Assembly: GCA_027596945.1 (NCBI GenBank) | Contig: JADGJH010000605.1 | Location: 1,197-16,191 of the forward strand | From: Physocladia obscura | Taxonomy: Eukaryota; Chytridiomycota; Chytridiomycetes; Chytridiales; Chytriomycetaceae | Length of the DNA stretch: 14,995 bases | Reading direction: 5' to 3' | Shown: in pieces, positions 1 to 9,527 of the stretch | Position numbering within the stretch: the stretch's first letter is position 1 | Layout: every line of letters begins with the position of its first letter | Program-made: the position numbers and the translations under genes | Notes under the pieces: generated by a model | Told to the model about the DNA's origin: nothing | Database searches by the model: none | Seen by the model: only the letters and a program-made list of their open reading frames with translations

Positions 1-120
1 TAATTAAATAAATTTATAAACCCGAACAACTTTGACATTTATATGACCAAATTTCCAAGTCAGTCCTAGTAGTTTGAAATACGCCCTTACAACTGCCCCC
101 GGCAAACAGAATACCTGACA

Positions 121-449
121 ATGGCGTCCAAATTTCTTTTCCTGGAAAATTTTGCTTGCTCACAAAAATTGCTCTTTTTATTTATTTTTATTTTGTGCGT
201 TTCTGCCCTGTCTTTTTTGTGCTGCAGACTGCTCCTACAATACCACAGAACACATGCGTAGCTTTATATCGTGGAAATCTAACAGATTTTTTGGTTCTGT
301 CAGCTTTGTGACCGTTAATTCCAAGTGTTTACTGCAATATGGATTTAATTTCTCCAGATACACAATGTCTACAGAAATTTGTCATAGGTTATTGTGGTAC
401 GTATGCCAACTTGGTTAATTATGCAAGCCTTACAAAAAGACGCCTTTAA
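121..449 (+). other. Candidate exon(s) of an unrecognised Cys-containing protein
   Basis: A pyrimidine-rich tract ending in TGCTGCAG at 220-227 looks like a splice acceptor. From 228 one frame is protein-like, with a VALYRGNLTDFLVLSA segment, a TGA at 309-311, then PSVYCNMDLIS and CLQKFVIGYCGTYANLV, ending at TAA 447-449. The TGA could be removed by a possible 50-nt intron (GTGACC at 308 to CTCCAG at 357), but this changes the downstream frame. A GTACGT donor-like site lies at 397. An ATG at 121 opens a 46-codon frame with a strongly hydrophobic run, which could be a signal segment or chance. CG dinucleotides are at gene-like density here, unlike the repeat blocks. I do not recognise the family. 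It may be the 3' part of a gene starting left of the window, a small multi-exon gene, or a pseudogene. Confidence 0.25.
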
Positions 450-619
450 TGGTTTTGTGGCCATGTATTTTTGGATTGTGGGTAGCATCTGGTCTTGTTG
501 ATTTGCTTTGGAATCTTGGGTCAGGCTTACCAAATGTCTCCTTTACATTCCAACACAATTACAATAATATATAACAGGAGAATCTCAGAAAAATTTTTAA
601 AAATGACTACCAATAATTG

Positions 620-625
620 TTTATT
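620..625 (-). promoter_or_regulatory. Probable polyadenylation signal (AATAAA)
   Basis: AATAAA on the minus strand lies about 35 nt beyond the stop codon of the RNA-binding protein gene, which is the expected place for 3'-end formation. Confidence 0.5.
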
Positions 626-660
626 GAGTTTTTCGTCCACTTCATCCTTTTACTCTTTCC

Positions 661-1447
661 TTATTTTTGACCTTGATTTTGCATCTGTTGCAACTGTTTC
701 AATCTGGTCAGAATGTCACTTACGCCACTATCAGGATTCCCAGAATCTAACGCTGAAACTCCTGTAGCAACACCCGTGCTTGAGAAAGGCGCGGAACTGC
801 TGTTTGACGATATTACTCCAGTCAGAGAGCTTCCGTTATTTTGACTCATATATCCGCTCAAAGCACTTAACGGATTTTGCTGAGGTGGAATCTGTTGTTG
901 CTGCTGGGTTTGCTGTTGCTGTTGCTGTTGTTGGCCACCCAGTAAAGATAAGAGACTCGCAATATTTTGTTGTTGCATTACTGGTTGCTGTTGCATTATT
1001 GGTTGTTGTTGCTGTTGCTGACTTTGAGTTTGTTGTGGTATGCCGCCAAACAAGCCATTCAAACCAGCAAATCCTTGAGATTGTTGAGATTGCGGAGGTT
1101 GAATTGGTTTTCGCTCTTGTTGCTGCTGCAATAAACTACTCAATCCCATTAAGCCAGTGTTGTTCAAACCTTGAGTTAACGGTTGCTGATGTATTTGTTG
1201 TGGCTGCTGCTGCTGTTGGTTGTGATTTTGCATCTGAGACATAAGTGCCAGCAATCCATTTGAATCGCTACTAACACCACCACTGCCACCGACAGCGCCA
1301 CCGATTGCTGTGTTATTAACACTGCCAAATCCTCCCAACCCACTGAGTCCAGCCAATATTCCAAGTGTGTTTGAATTTACAGAAGATGCCCCTCCACCCA
1401 ATGCACTGGCAAGAAGTCCAAGAAGTGCCGCATTCGGTTGCTGCACT

Positions 1448-1485
<38 letters not shown>

Positions 1486-3971
1486 TTGCAGAAGCTGGGC
1501 CAAAAGATTCGTCGACTGCGTCGGTAATTGCGAATTTACTCCTGAATTTCCAGCCAAGAGACCAGACATATTTGCCAGTGGATTTGTAGCTAATCTAGCT
1601 TGACGTTCTTGGAGCACAAGAGATGCTGCATATTCAACAGAAACATTGTCATATTCGGAAACTTTCCCGCCAGCATGGAAAGTGTGTATCGAAATGCAGT
1701 TCAATTTGACATGATGGCTCTCAATAAATACGACTGCACGAACACTTTCAGACATCATTTGCTGAACAACGTGACGAAGAGAGAGCCTTTTTGGATCAAA
1801 ATGCAAGATATCAATCGTAATTCCGGCAGCTTTCAAGGTGCTTTCTGCGCGGTTAACAAAAGTTCTGTTGAATTCGATATTAGCAAGGTGCTTTACATAA
1901 AAAACAAAAAATTAAGAAACACCTGTCAACATCTCCAATTAAAATGAACTGACATTCAGGAACCGCAGTTCCGAACCTACGGGGAAGTGGAAATTCCGCG
2001 GGATTTAAAGACGCAAGATCGACAGTATGAACAACCGGATTTGGCGGCTGTTGCAGTTGTCCCAAAAAAGAAGGCAGTGAGTTCGAAGCCGCTGCTTTTT
2101 GTTGCAATAACATTTGTGCTTGCTGTAGTCCACTGAGCCCTCCAGCTTGCTTTGATGCAATTGTTGGTTCATCGTATCTTGGTCTACGACCAGACGGAGA
2201 AGCTCTGCGCCCACTACTCTTTCCACCTCGATCATAATCTCGGTCACGGTCATAATCTCTGTCACGATCATAATCTCTGTCGCGGTCATCTCTCTTGTCA
2301 TCATATTTCTTGTCTCGGTCCCGATCCCGCCTGTCATCATCATCATAACGACGGCGAACTTCACGATCGTCATACTTTCGCCGGTCATCTCTACGGTCGT
2401 CTCTACGGTCATCACGGCGATCATCACGGCGGCGATCATCCCTTTCGCGATCACGACGATCACGGGAGCGCGATCGATCACGACGAGCCGGAGCTGCTGG
2501 TGCTTTTGGCTCTCTTCTTGGACTGCGCTCTCGTTCTTCATGGCGTGGTGCCACCCCAGGTTTTTCTTTTGAAATCTTCAAATCTAATAGGCGATTAAAG
2601 AGGCAATGCCAATGAAAAAATTTGGCAGCGACAGAAAAAAATATAAAAACCAAAAAAAGCAAACACGGATAATAATAGAGAAAAAAACTCACCCATGGCA
2701 CCACCAGACACAATTCGGCCATTCTCGACCCGAATAGCTTCCGCACACGCAATTGGATCTGTAAACTGCACAAAGCCGAAATGACTCTTGAGAGAAATCT
2801 CAACAATATTCCCATAGTTTGCAAACACCGCTGCAACCTCAAATTTATCTGTCTTGCGTGTATCAAGATTGCCAATAAACAAACGTGCACTCTGTGGAGA
2901 TTGATTCACTACTAATTGCGGGCTGTTGAACGCGACTGTAAAGACTGGGTGGAACTGGTTCGGAGAGTCTATACCTGCGGCATGTGCAGCTCGGGCAGCC
3001 TGTGCGATTGCAGCAACTATCTCGGGAGTGTGAGAAATTACTGTACCGGGTGCTGCGCATTTTCCATCACCGACTGTTGGACGTGAATATGAAGAACCGC
3101 CACGATCACGTTTTCCAGAGATGCTATTATTTTGTTTATTGCTGTTGATATTGCTCGTGTTGCTGATACTTTTGCTTGATTCTGTTGGCACGGGTAGGTT
3201 AAGCTGGTGCATTTTCCGTTGTTCTTCTTCCCACAATGGGTGCCCTGGAGGTGGGCCATTTCCCAAAAATGGCCTTTTGACAGAACTATTTTCATCGGTT
3301 GTGGTTGCTAAGACAGGCTGCTGTTTAGGGATAATTACAGTTCCACTCTCAAGTTCTTCTTCCTCCTCTTCAAATACAGTATCGTGAGTTGACACCGACG
3401 CAGGTGTTGGTTGAATTGGTTGAACTGCTACAGGAATAGGACTACTCGGAATATTACTCGGAATGGAAACCGACGCGGCAGCAGCATATGCTGCCATTTG
3501 TTGTTGTTGTTGGTAATACGCGACCGCGTACTGCTCGTAATATTGCTGCTGTGCAGTTGCATCTACCGCATAAGGTATCGAAGAAACGGTTGCAGGAGAA
3601 TAATCATAAACTGCATTTTCAGGAAGGCTAGGGATTTGTAATTGTAATGTTTTCGGATGGTCCAGTGACTTTTGTTGTTGGTTTGGTTCAGGTAATAATA
3701 AATTTTCGGACATAATGTGGATATTTTCAACTTCGACGACAGTGTTTTGAGGGGATGACAGGCTGGTTTTTACAAATGGATCGCTTTCTTTCTCGAGATC
3801 CATGGAAGTTTCTTCTGGATTATACTCATCTTCCTCGGTGCTTTGGAATCCATTCGGAGAAGTGTTGCCGACCAAGTTCTGAGATTCTAATACAGAGTTG
3901 TTGGAAAAATCAATATTTTTGCCGTCGAAATTCGCCACAGTCGGATTAGGTTCATGCGTAGGGGTTGTCAT
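661..3971 (-). CDS. Nab3/NCOA5-like RNA-binding protein (RRM, RD-rich, anticodon-binding-like domain, Gln-rich tail)
   Basis: Exons are 3971-2693, 2583-1923 and 1864-661, giving 1047 residues. Both introns (109 and 58 nt) are GT-AG and restore one frame. Residues 1-360 are acidic/Ser/Gln-rich. An RRM spans about 362-435, with RNP2 LFIGNL (364-369) and RNP1 around HFGFVQF (397-403); intron 1 falls inside it. Residues 439-562 are an Arg/Asp/Ser-rich region. Residues 634-737 (from VPECQFILIGDVDR) resemble the class II tRNA-synthetase anticodon-binding-like fold of NCOA5 and some fungal Nab3-like proteins. The rest is Gln/Ser/Gly-rich. Yeast Nab3 binds nascent noncoding RNA with Nrd1 and Sen1 for termination; a nuclear RNA-processing role is inferred here. 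The first in-frame ATG is at 3971. The frame stays open back to 4190 but offers only a GTG (4079), so 3971 was chosen. Confidence 0.8.
1446..1492 (-). repeat. Poly-glutamine coding tract (mixed CAG/CAA)
   Basis: About 14 consecutive Gln codons on the minus strand mix CAA and CAG. Shorter Gln runs lie at about 895-930, 975-1020 and 1190-1220, all in the C-terminal tail of the RRM protein. Mixed codons suggest selection on the protein rather than recent pure-triplet slippage. Such tails often mediate self-association of RNA-binding proteins. Confidence 0.9.
1865..1922 (-). other. Intron 2 of the RRM protein gene (58 nt)
   Basis: The donor is GTGTTT and the acceptor TTCAACAG. Removal joins GDVDR to TFVNRAESTLKAAG without changing frame, which reconstitutes the start of the anticodon-binding-like domain. 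Confidence 0.85.
2233..2286. repeat. Three tandem copies of an 18-bp unit in the RD-rich domain
   Basis: The unit starts CATAATCTC on the plus strand and repeats at 2233, 2251 and 2269 with a few substitutions. On the coding (minus) strand each unit encodes a hexapeptide of the DRDRDY type. It is an in-frame minisatellite likely to vary in copy number. Confidence 0.9.
2384..2431. repeat. Four tandem copies of a 12-bp unit in the RD-rich domain
   Basis: Units start at 2384, 2396, 2408 and 2420 (plus strand, GTCATC-type). On the minus strand they encode RDDR repeats. Together with the 18-bp array they show that the charged domain grew by in-frame duplication. CG density is very high here: ten CG in 2401-2460. 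Confidence 0.85.
2584..2692 (-). other. Intron 1 of the RRM protein gene (109 nt)
   Basis: The donor is a strong GTGAGT and the acceptor CTATTAG. Splicing joins GGAM to DLKISKEKPG, completing the last RRM strand; without splicing the frame runs into unrelated hydrophobic sequence. Confidence 0.9.
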
Positions 3972-4654
3972 CAGAGATGAGCTAAACGAGCTTTGAGGCA
4001 AGCAAAATATGTGGAGAGGTGTCTCAAAAAATTCAAATGGAATGCTTGGCCCAGAAATAATCGTCTCAGGGCTGTCCACGGAAGCTCCGAATAGAAAGGC
4101 GGCAGCTAATACAGCTGATGGAAAAAGCGAGCCAGTAAAAATGCCGAAACACAGATAACTGAGAATTGGGGCGAGAGAAGATGTAAAAATTTAGATTTAC
4201 TCTTCTACAAATATACACGGCGAATACGAGAGACAAGTGCAAGCTTTCGAATGATAGTCCTGTCTTCATGAAGATATGTGAATTGAAGTATGTTTTTTTT
4301 TTGTATTTTTTGTTTTTATTATATAAGATGAGTCTTTTGCAACGTCAAAATGGAGGGAAGGAATTGAATCTCGCAGTCGCTGAGTGTCGACAAAACATTT
4401 CGCTATAAGCAGCCCACGCTGAGCCGCCGTGATGTCTCAGGACTAGCAACAGTTACGTTTGTTTATTTCGCAAAGCAAAAAATCACAGCATGTTAAGAAG
4501 TGGAACCACGGGAAGGCAAAAGCAGTAGATCTGCATTACGCAGCCGCCACACACAGACAGATGCGGCATCTAAACTCACCTCTTATAAGGTTCTTGAGTT
4601 CACTAATGTCTGTCACTCAAATTTTGTTTTTTCTTTTTTCACTGCAAAAATCAG
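3972..4654. other. Intergenic: 5' leader of the RRM gene and 3' flank of the MRNIP-like gene
   Basis: No convincing gene. Upstream of ATG 3971 the same minus-strand frame is open to 4190 without an ATG. A TTTTTCCATCAG acceptor-like sequence (about 4114-4125, minus) and a GTGAGT donor-like site (about 4579-4584, minus) could mark a leader intron of the RRM gene; this is speculative. A minus-strand AATAAA at 4462-4467 could serve the MRNIP-like gene. Confidence 0.5.
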
Positions 4655-5514
4655 TCAAGAAAAATCATTGCCTTCATCTGCTTCAACAAACGCGCTCCAT
4701 CTTGAATTTGTTGATATCTTCGCTTTTTCCATTACGTCTTTGAACTGATTCTTTTCAGTGATTGCAGTTGGGATTTTCGTGCTGTATTCGACATTTAATT
4801 GTTGGGTCTTGTTGTCATCATTCACTATCGCCAACCCGTCAACTCTGCTTGAAAATTTTGAATTTTGGAATAGGGATGAAGAATAAGATAATATTCCAGG
4901 TTTGCTTTTTGCTGAGCTGGGTGCATAACTTTCGGATTTTCGAATATTTGAAGCAGCTTTTTTGACTGGGCGAATTTTAGGGACTGGGCGAGTAGAATCT
5001 ATACCAGATTGATGTTCGGGTAACTTCCTTTTAAGACGTCCCGAAGTGTTTGGTTGTGAAAATGTGGTTTTTTCGGAATCTGAATCATTATCACTGAAAC
5101 TCTGTTCAACAAATGCTGACCATTTTGAGTTCTTTGTATTTGATAAGATCTGTAGAGAATCTGTATACTCGAGCTGGTGTTTGTCTTCAATGATGGTGTT
5201 TAACTTTGGTTTGGAAACCGAAACAGGATCTTCTGAGTTGGACGAGAGTTTCGCTATTGCAGACTCAAGGCTAGCTCCGCGTTGCAGGTTCAGTGACTGC
5301 ACAACTGGTCGACATTCGGCAGCCGAAAAGCTTGAAAAATATACTCGAGTAACACTTTGTTTTGCTCCTTTTTTGAGTTAACAACACACCGCAAAGTATA
5401 ATCACCCTTACCGCACAGAATACACTTCCATTTGTTAGTACTTTTTTTCTCTTGCTGTACCTGGAACGCAGCACATGAGTCAGAAAAGCATCGCAGGATC
5501 AGAAATAAAGGCAT
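4655..5514 (-). CDS. MRNIP-like zinc-ribbon protein
   Basis: Exons are 5514-5412 and 5367-4655, 271 residues. The N terminus carries a zinc-ribbon-like pattern: C9, C14, C31 and C34 in LRCFSDSCAAFQVQQ and KWKCILCGAKQS, followed by SAAECRPVVQSLNLQRG (about 49-65). This order (FQV-Q, KK, KWxCxxCGxKQS, CRxxVQxLN) matches the N-terminal domain of MRNIP (C5orf45), a partner of the MRE11-RAD50-NBS1 break-repair complex. The remainder is Ser/Lys-rich and probably disordered, with basic nuclear-signal-like patches and two WSAFVE motifs, after SK (about 105) and SR (about 256). MRNIP proteins also carry Trp-containing motifs in their tails. Unusually, the first Cys pair is spaced C-x4-C rather than C-x2-C. 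Start ATG 5514 is the only ATG before the motif. A nuclear repair role is inferred from the family. Confidence 0.72.
5368..5411 (-). other. Intron of the MRNIP-like gene (44 nt)
   Basis: The donor is GTAAGG, a GTTAACTC branch-like site lies inside, and the acceptor is AAAAAAG. Removal fuses WKCILCG to AKQSVTRV in one frame and rebuilds the family motif CGxKQS, which supports this very short intron strongly. Confidence 0.85.
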
Positions 5515-7442
5515 TTTTTCACTATCAATGATTTCAAAAGTAAAAAATACCACCACAGAAACATCGAAAGTGTTCTTTTTGTTGGTAACAGTTATATTAC
5601 AGCAGTTTTCAATGTAAACAGGAAAGAAAAAAATATGGAATTTTTCTTGATTTCACAAATAGTTGTTTGCAAATACTGAAATACTGGACTGCTAGCAACA
5701 GGCTATAGCGAGTCAGAAAATGAAGTACGTTGCAACAAAATAAAAAAAATGCTGTTTCTTAAGGGAAATGAACAAAAACAGCAATATCAACAATTTTGAT
5801 GAAGATGCCTGAAGCTGTCACAATACAATGGTTCCAATTTGCAAAATCTGACATATTTGACTTCCTTCTGAATAAAGTAATACCCATTTTTCCATCCAAT
5901 AAAAGCTGCAACTTGAAAGGTTTGAATTACAACTTAGATGAAATGGCAGTGCCAACCTCACTCTCCACAGAACTATTACAGCTGCAAGTAAAATGGCACA
6001 AAAGTCCAATGCAGCAATTTCTGCATTTAACCTCGAATTGCATAATTTGAACTATATATCAACTTGTGCTGAGTTTTGTTGAAGTATACATAACTCTGTG
6101 GTGAGAGATGTGTATTACAAAACAAGTAGTGCAAAATAAATCTTCCTTCATTAATTTAAGGTTTATTTTGTTTCTTCTCAACTAAAAAAAATAAACTGTT
6201 TGATTCATAATATAATTTGCAAAATGGCAAAATGGATAAAATTGTCATTCTTGATTCCATTCATATTGGGCAAAATCAAGACAAACACTAACAATGCAAA
6301 ATCATTAAAAATCTGTTTGTCTTAGTTTATTTCAATAAAATTAAATTATAATAATAACTTTATTTATGGGCAGTTGATAAAAGCAAACAATTTTTATGAA
6401 AAGATCAAACTAATACTGTTTCAACTGATCTGTTGTTCTTACTATGACACACTGCTGCAGAGGTGCAAACAGAATCAATAGAGTACCATTGAGAATAATT
6501 CAGTATGTTCACTAGTCAATAATACTAAGAAACACACTCCACTTACTATAATGTTCAATGCCTAGAAACACACACTCTCCGGGATCATCCTACACAGAAG
6601 CATGGCTCATAGTAGATTAGAGAAGAGAATGAAAGATGCTCTGCAGCATACAAGTGTGAATATGCTGATGGCCACAGCACATGTATTCACTATTGGCACA
6701 GTTGACTTTGGTTTATTAATAAAGATATCAAGGTATTTATTTACTAAATAGAGCAGTGACTTGATTAAAGTCAGCACAAATTAAGTGAAGGAACTGACTG
6801 TCATTCACTAGAACATCAATCATTTTGATTTAAGCAATGGTTGAAAGACCACAGTTGTTTGGTTTTTTCAAGGTGCCTTATGTGTACATTTTTCATTGAA
6901 AAAAATAATACATGCCCAAATAATCTACAAGAGCAAAAGATTGGAAACAGCTCTAATAAATAAATGATAATGTAAATAAAACAAATTTCCAAAAAATTGT
7001 CAATGGCACACAGAACAGTAAATTTATTTTTAGTATTGGTGATAACTGGCTTAACTTTCTGCAAACTTGCACTCTGAAGTGTTTCACTACCACTGTTCAT
7101 ATTATTACTATACAGAAGCACCATCACTGCGCTTTTCAGGGCTGATTCTATTCTTCCTGTTTGAAAATTAACTCTATCATTGTTTTCACTTTCACTTCAA
7201 GTCTGGCAGATTTTCTTGCATATATGTGCTGTTGGCGGTGTTGGTCTTGGACCACTCATTGGAATTGTCACATTTATGGCAGTCTCCAGAATGAATCAAT
7301 ACAAACTTCAGACAATGCATAAAATAAATATGCACAAGTTGAGGTTCTAACTTTTTTTTGTATCTAACAAAGTCATTAAATCAAAAATAAATTGTACTCT
7401 TAGAAAATTGTCATTTTGTCAAAACAAAACAAAATAGTAACC
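5515..7442. other. AT-rich, CpG-poor gene-free block (probable repeat remnants)
   Basis: About 1.9 kb between the divergent starts of the MRNIP-like gene (5514, minus) and the secreted-protein gene (7443, plus). From about 5740 I count only four CG dinucleotides (near 6034, 6580, 7130 and 7236); CG becomes frequent again immediately at 7451. Short open stretches occur, for example 6603-6752 plus (starts MAHSRLEKRMKDALQ) and 5796-6050 plus, but none matches a family I know. I found no terminal inverted repeats at the edges. The composition suggests old, decayed mobile DNA. Confidence 0.6.
6816..7295 (-). pseudogene. Broken ORF, possible retroelement remnant
   Basis: One minus-strand frame is open from 7295 to the stop at 6816 except for a TGA at 7197-7199. 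It reads LETAINVTIPMSGPRPTPPT, then the TGA, then SESENNDRVNFQTGRIESAL and further on TNTKNKFTVLCAIDN. A short Asn-Lys-Phe-x-x-Leu segment after a Pro/Thr-rich stretch resembles linkers in some LINE proteins, but this is weak. There are no catalytic motifs. The CpG-poor context supports a dead mobile element more than a host gene. Confidence 0.28.
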
Positions 7443-9318
7443 ATGAGATTCGTAGACACCCCGCCGAAGACCGTGTTAGCACTCGGCTTTTTATTAAGCC
7501 ATGTTTTTGCATTTCCTGTACGTGATCAGTACTTTCTTATTTTTCTGAAGATTCTTAAACTTCACTGAAAGGCGGTTGGGATACTAAGTGAGACCGGGTC
7601 TGTAACCACGACCACCGACGACTATATTGAAGTAATTGTTACTATTCCGTGTACTACTACTACCACTACTGTACCTGTAAATACAGAGACTGCGGGTGTT
7701 ACGAATACAATTATCTTGGTCAGTTCCACACCAACTACGGCTACTCTACCATCACCGTCAACTGTTTACGCGACATCCTCTGAGGCTGTTCCGATCTCTG
7801 TAACAGTAACTTCAGCAGATATTACTTCTAGTTTTAATAATCACGCGTCTATTGCTGTTACAACAGAAGCTAGTGCAACCATTTTGTCAAGTTCTGCTTT
7901 ATTTGTAAGTTTTCAATTTCCCATATTATTATTATTATTCGCTGCTATTTATTATCTATTTATTTTACTATCCAACGATACCCTCTTAACATTTTATATT
8001 CTAGACTGAAACAGAAGTATATAGTGATCTTGGTGGAAAATGTGGAGGATTTATTGCGAGCGCGCACCAATGCAAAGCTGGCCTTGTTTGCCTACTGAAC
8101 TTCCATGCACCAGATATGCCAGGAATATGTCAACTTCCTGCGACAACAGAAATAACCGTAGCCACATACATAATTGGAACGGCTTCAACTAAAGGTTTCA
8201 CTTCGGCTGCAGAAACTGCCAGTGCAACTGAATCTCAAGCGGTGTTTATCACCTCTGAGCACCATAATACTCCCATTGAGTCAACAAGTATTTCCACTGA
8301 AACTGAAAAAGCTTCTGTAATCTTTGGAACTAACATTTCGGTTGGCTCTACAGTCGTTTTTCATAAAACTACAGCATCTGCTTCGGAGAAAATAACCGGA
8401 ATCACGTCAGAGACAGAAAAAATTACAACTATTGGTGCATCCGCTCTTGTCTCTCGTGTATCTACTCAGGCAGTTTCTCTCACTGCTATCAATTTGCGAA
8501 CTAGAACGAAATCAACAAGTATTGCGACTGAAACCGAAAAAACCATAGAAGCTGCGTCTACTCAAGTTTTCTCACCTACTTCTGTGAACCCAACTGCAGG
8601 AACACAATCAACAAATGTTATCACTGAGACAGAGCATGCTACAGAAATAACTTCAGCTCCAAAATCTGCTATGGCAGTTTCTGCCGTATCAAGTGCAACA
8701 AGCACTGGAAAGATAGTTATTGTGACTGTGACAGAAACTGTAGCGTCTTTCACTGGTATTGTCGCTGTATCGAGTTTCAGCCAAAACGCAAATACAATTG
8801 CTTTTACAACAGCAGAAATTAAGTCTAAATCAGAAAAGACACCTGTTTCATCAACTCTCACATTCAAACTGACAGCTTCTGAAACTGCGTCAGCAACTGA
8901 AACTGCAGTGCCGGTATTGCCTGCATCTTCTGTACTCATTACAAAGCAAATTGGCACTAAAAGTGTTACAAGTAACAATGGTCTTGCTACCGCCACTTTA
9001 GCTACGATCAAAACTGCGAAATCTATCAGCACTGCTATCCCCTCAATTGTTGCCATGACTGCTACAGAGTCTGAGATTGCTTCTACGCAGGTGGTTTCAA
9101 AACTGAATACCACAGATACAGTATCATCGCCGCTGCTACCCCCTGTTAAGACTATATTTGTCACTGTTACAGTTGTAAAGCACGACGTCATGACAGTAAC
9201 AGAATTGAAGAGTTTCACTGATACTGTTACAGTTTATGTCACAGCTCCATCACCGCAAGCAACTGTAAACACTATTGCAACTACCACCTTTGCTGCAACT
9301 GAGATAGCTACCGTTTAA
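7443..9318 (+). CDS. Secreted Ser/Thr-rich mucin-like protein with a four-Cys module
   Basis: Exons are 7443-7517, 7572-7904 and 8005-9318, 573 residues; both introns (54 and 100 nt) have GTACGT/GTAAGT donors, end in AG and keep phase 0. Residues 1-25 form a signal peptide with a hydrophobic core (VLALGFLLSHVFA). Residues 26-136 are Thr/Ser/Val-rich. Exon 3 opens with a compact Cys module at about 149-181 (CGG, QCKAGLVC, PGIC), then about 390 residues of Thr/Ser/Ala/Val/Glu with imperfect STSIxTETEK repeats and VTVTET patches. This is typical of heavily O-glycosylated fungal surface or wall proteins. The C terminus is not hydrophobic, so no GPI anchor is apparent; secretion or non-covalent wall attachment is inferred. 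I do not recognise a named family. Confidence 0.82.
8281..8650 (+). repeat. Degenerate coding repeats (STSIxTETEK type)
   Basis: Related segments at about 8281, 8401, 8509 and 8608 encode Ser-Thr-rich stretches followed by TETEK, SETEK or TETEH. They are diverged and irregularly spaced, so they mark old internal duplications rather than a clean tandem array. Confidence 0.6.
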
Positions 9319-9329
9319 TCGCAGCATAA

Positions 9330-9335
9330 AATAAA
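9330..9335 (+). promoter_or_regulatory. Probable polyadenylation signal (AATAAA)
   Basis: AATAAA follows the secreted-protein stop codon by about 12 nt. The remaining 190 bases up to the NTF2 start are the likely NTF2 promoter and leader, with pyrimidine-rich tracts. Confidence 0.5.
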
Positions 9336-9527
9336 TTAGGAGTAAAAAATGGTCCTTTTTTTTGTTATTCTTCAACTTATTTCCTTTTTCTGAGACCGCC
9401 CCTTTTTTGAATAAATGCGTCGTCCCATTTTCCTTTTCCAAAAACCAAAATTGCTATTCATCGTAAGTATTCGCTGTGTTTCCCACCTTTTTAACATTTC
9501 TGCATTTTTTTTTGTGTACATCATATC

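Noticed and set aside
780..1603. Plus-strand open frames opposite the Gln-rich tail, including one with a poly-Cys run
   Set aside because: They are antisense readings of the CAG/CAA tracts. The minus strand continues a recognisable domain protein.
2152..2598. His-rich plus-strand and Met/Thr-rich minus-strand frames in the RD-repeat region
   Set aside because: They are alternative frames of the 12- and 18-bp repeats. The RD frame is fixed by splicing to the RRM and to the anticodon-binding-like domain.
3972..4079. Start of the RRM protein at GTG 4079
   Set aside because: Nuclear fungal genes rarely start at GTG. The first in-frame ATG is 3971 and the upstream stretch (VDSPETIISG and on) has no family match.
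4370..4450. tRNA-like sequence on the minus strand (GATTCAATTC resembling a T-loop)
   Set aside because: No 7-bp acceptor stem or matching D and anticodon arms can be drawn around it.
4600..4660. Extra intron and exon at the end of the MRNIP-like gene (TTGACTGATTTTTGCAG acceptor-like)
   Set aside because: The only nearby donor, GTTTGT, would cut the second WSAFVE motif and give a short tail with an immediate stop. The unspliced ending keeps the motif.
4459..4743. Plus-strand frames at 4459-4748
   Set aside because: They overlap the 3' end of the MRNIP-like gene antisense, show no domain, and are composed mostly of Ser/Leu/Phe from T-rich DNA.
5796..6050. 84-codon plus-strand frame in the CpG-poor block
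   Set aside because: No motif, no good start context, and the complementary strand is equally open. It is too short to call a gene.
8562..9218. Long minus-strand open frame opposite the secreted protein
   Set aside because: Thr/Ser/Ala/Val-rich coding DNA leaves the antisense frame free of stops. The product is a Val/Ala/Thr-biased mirror without motifs, while the plus strand has a signal peptide and proper introns.
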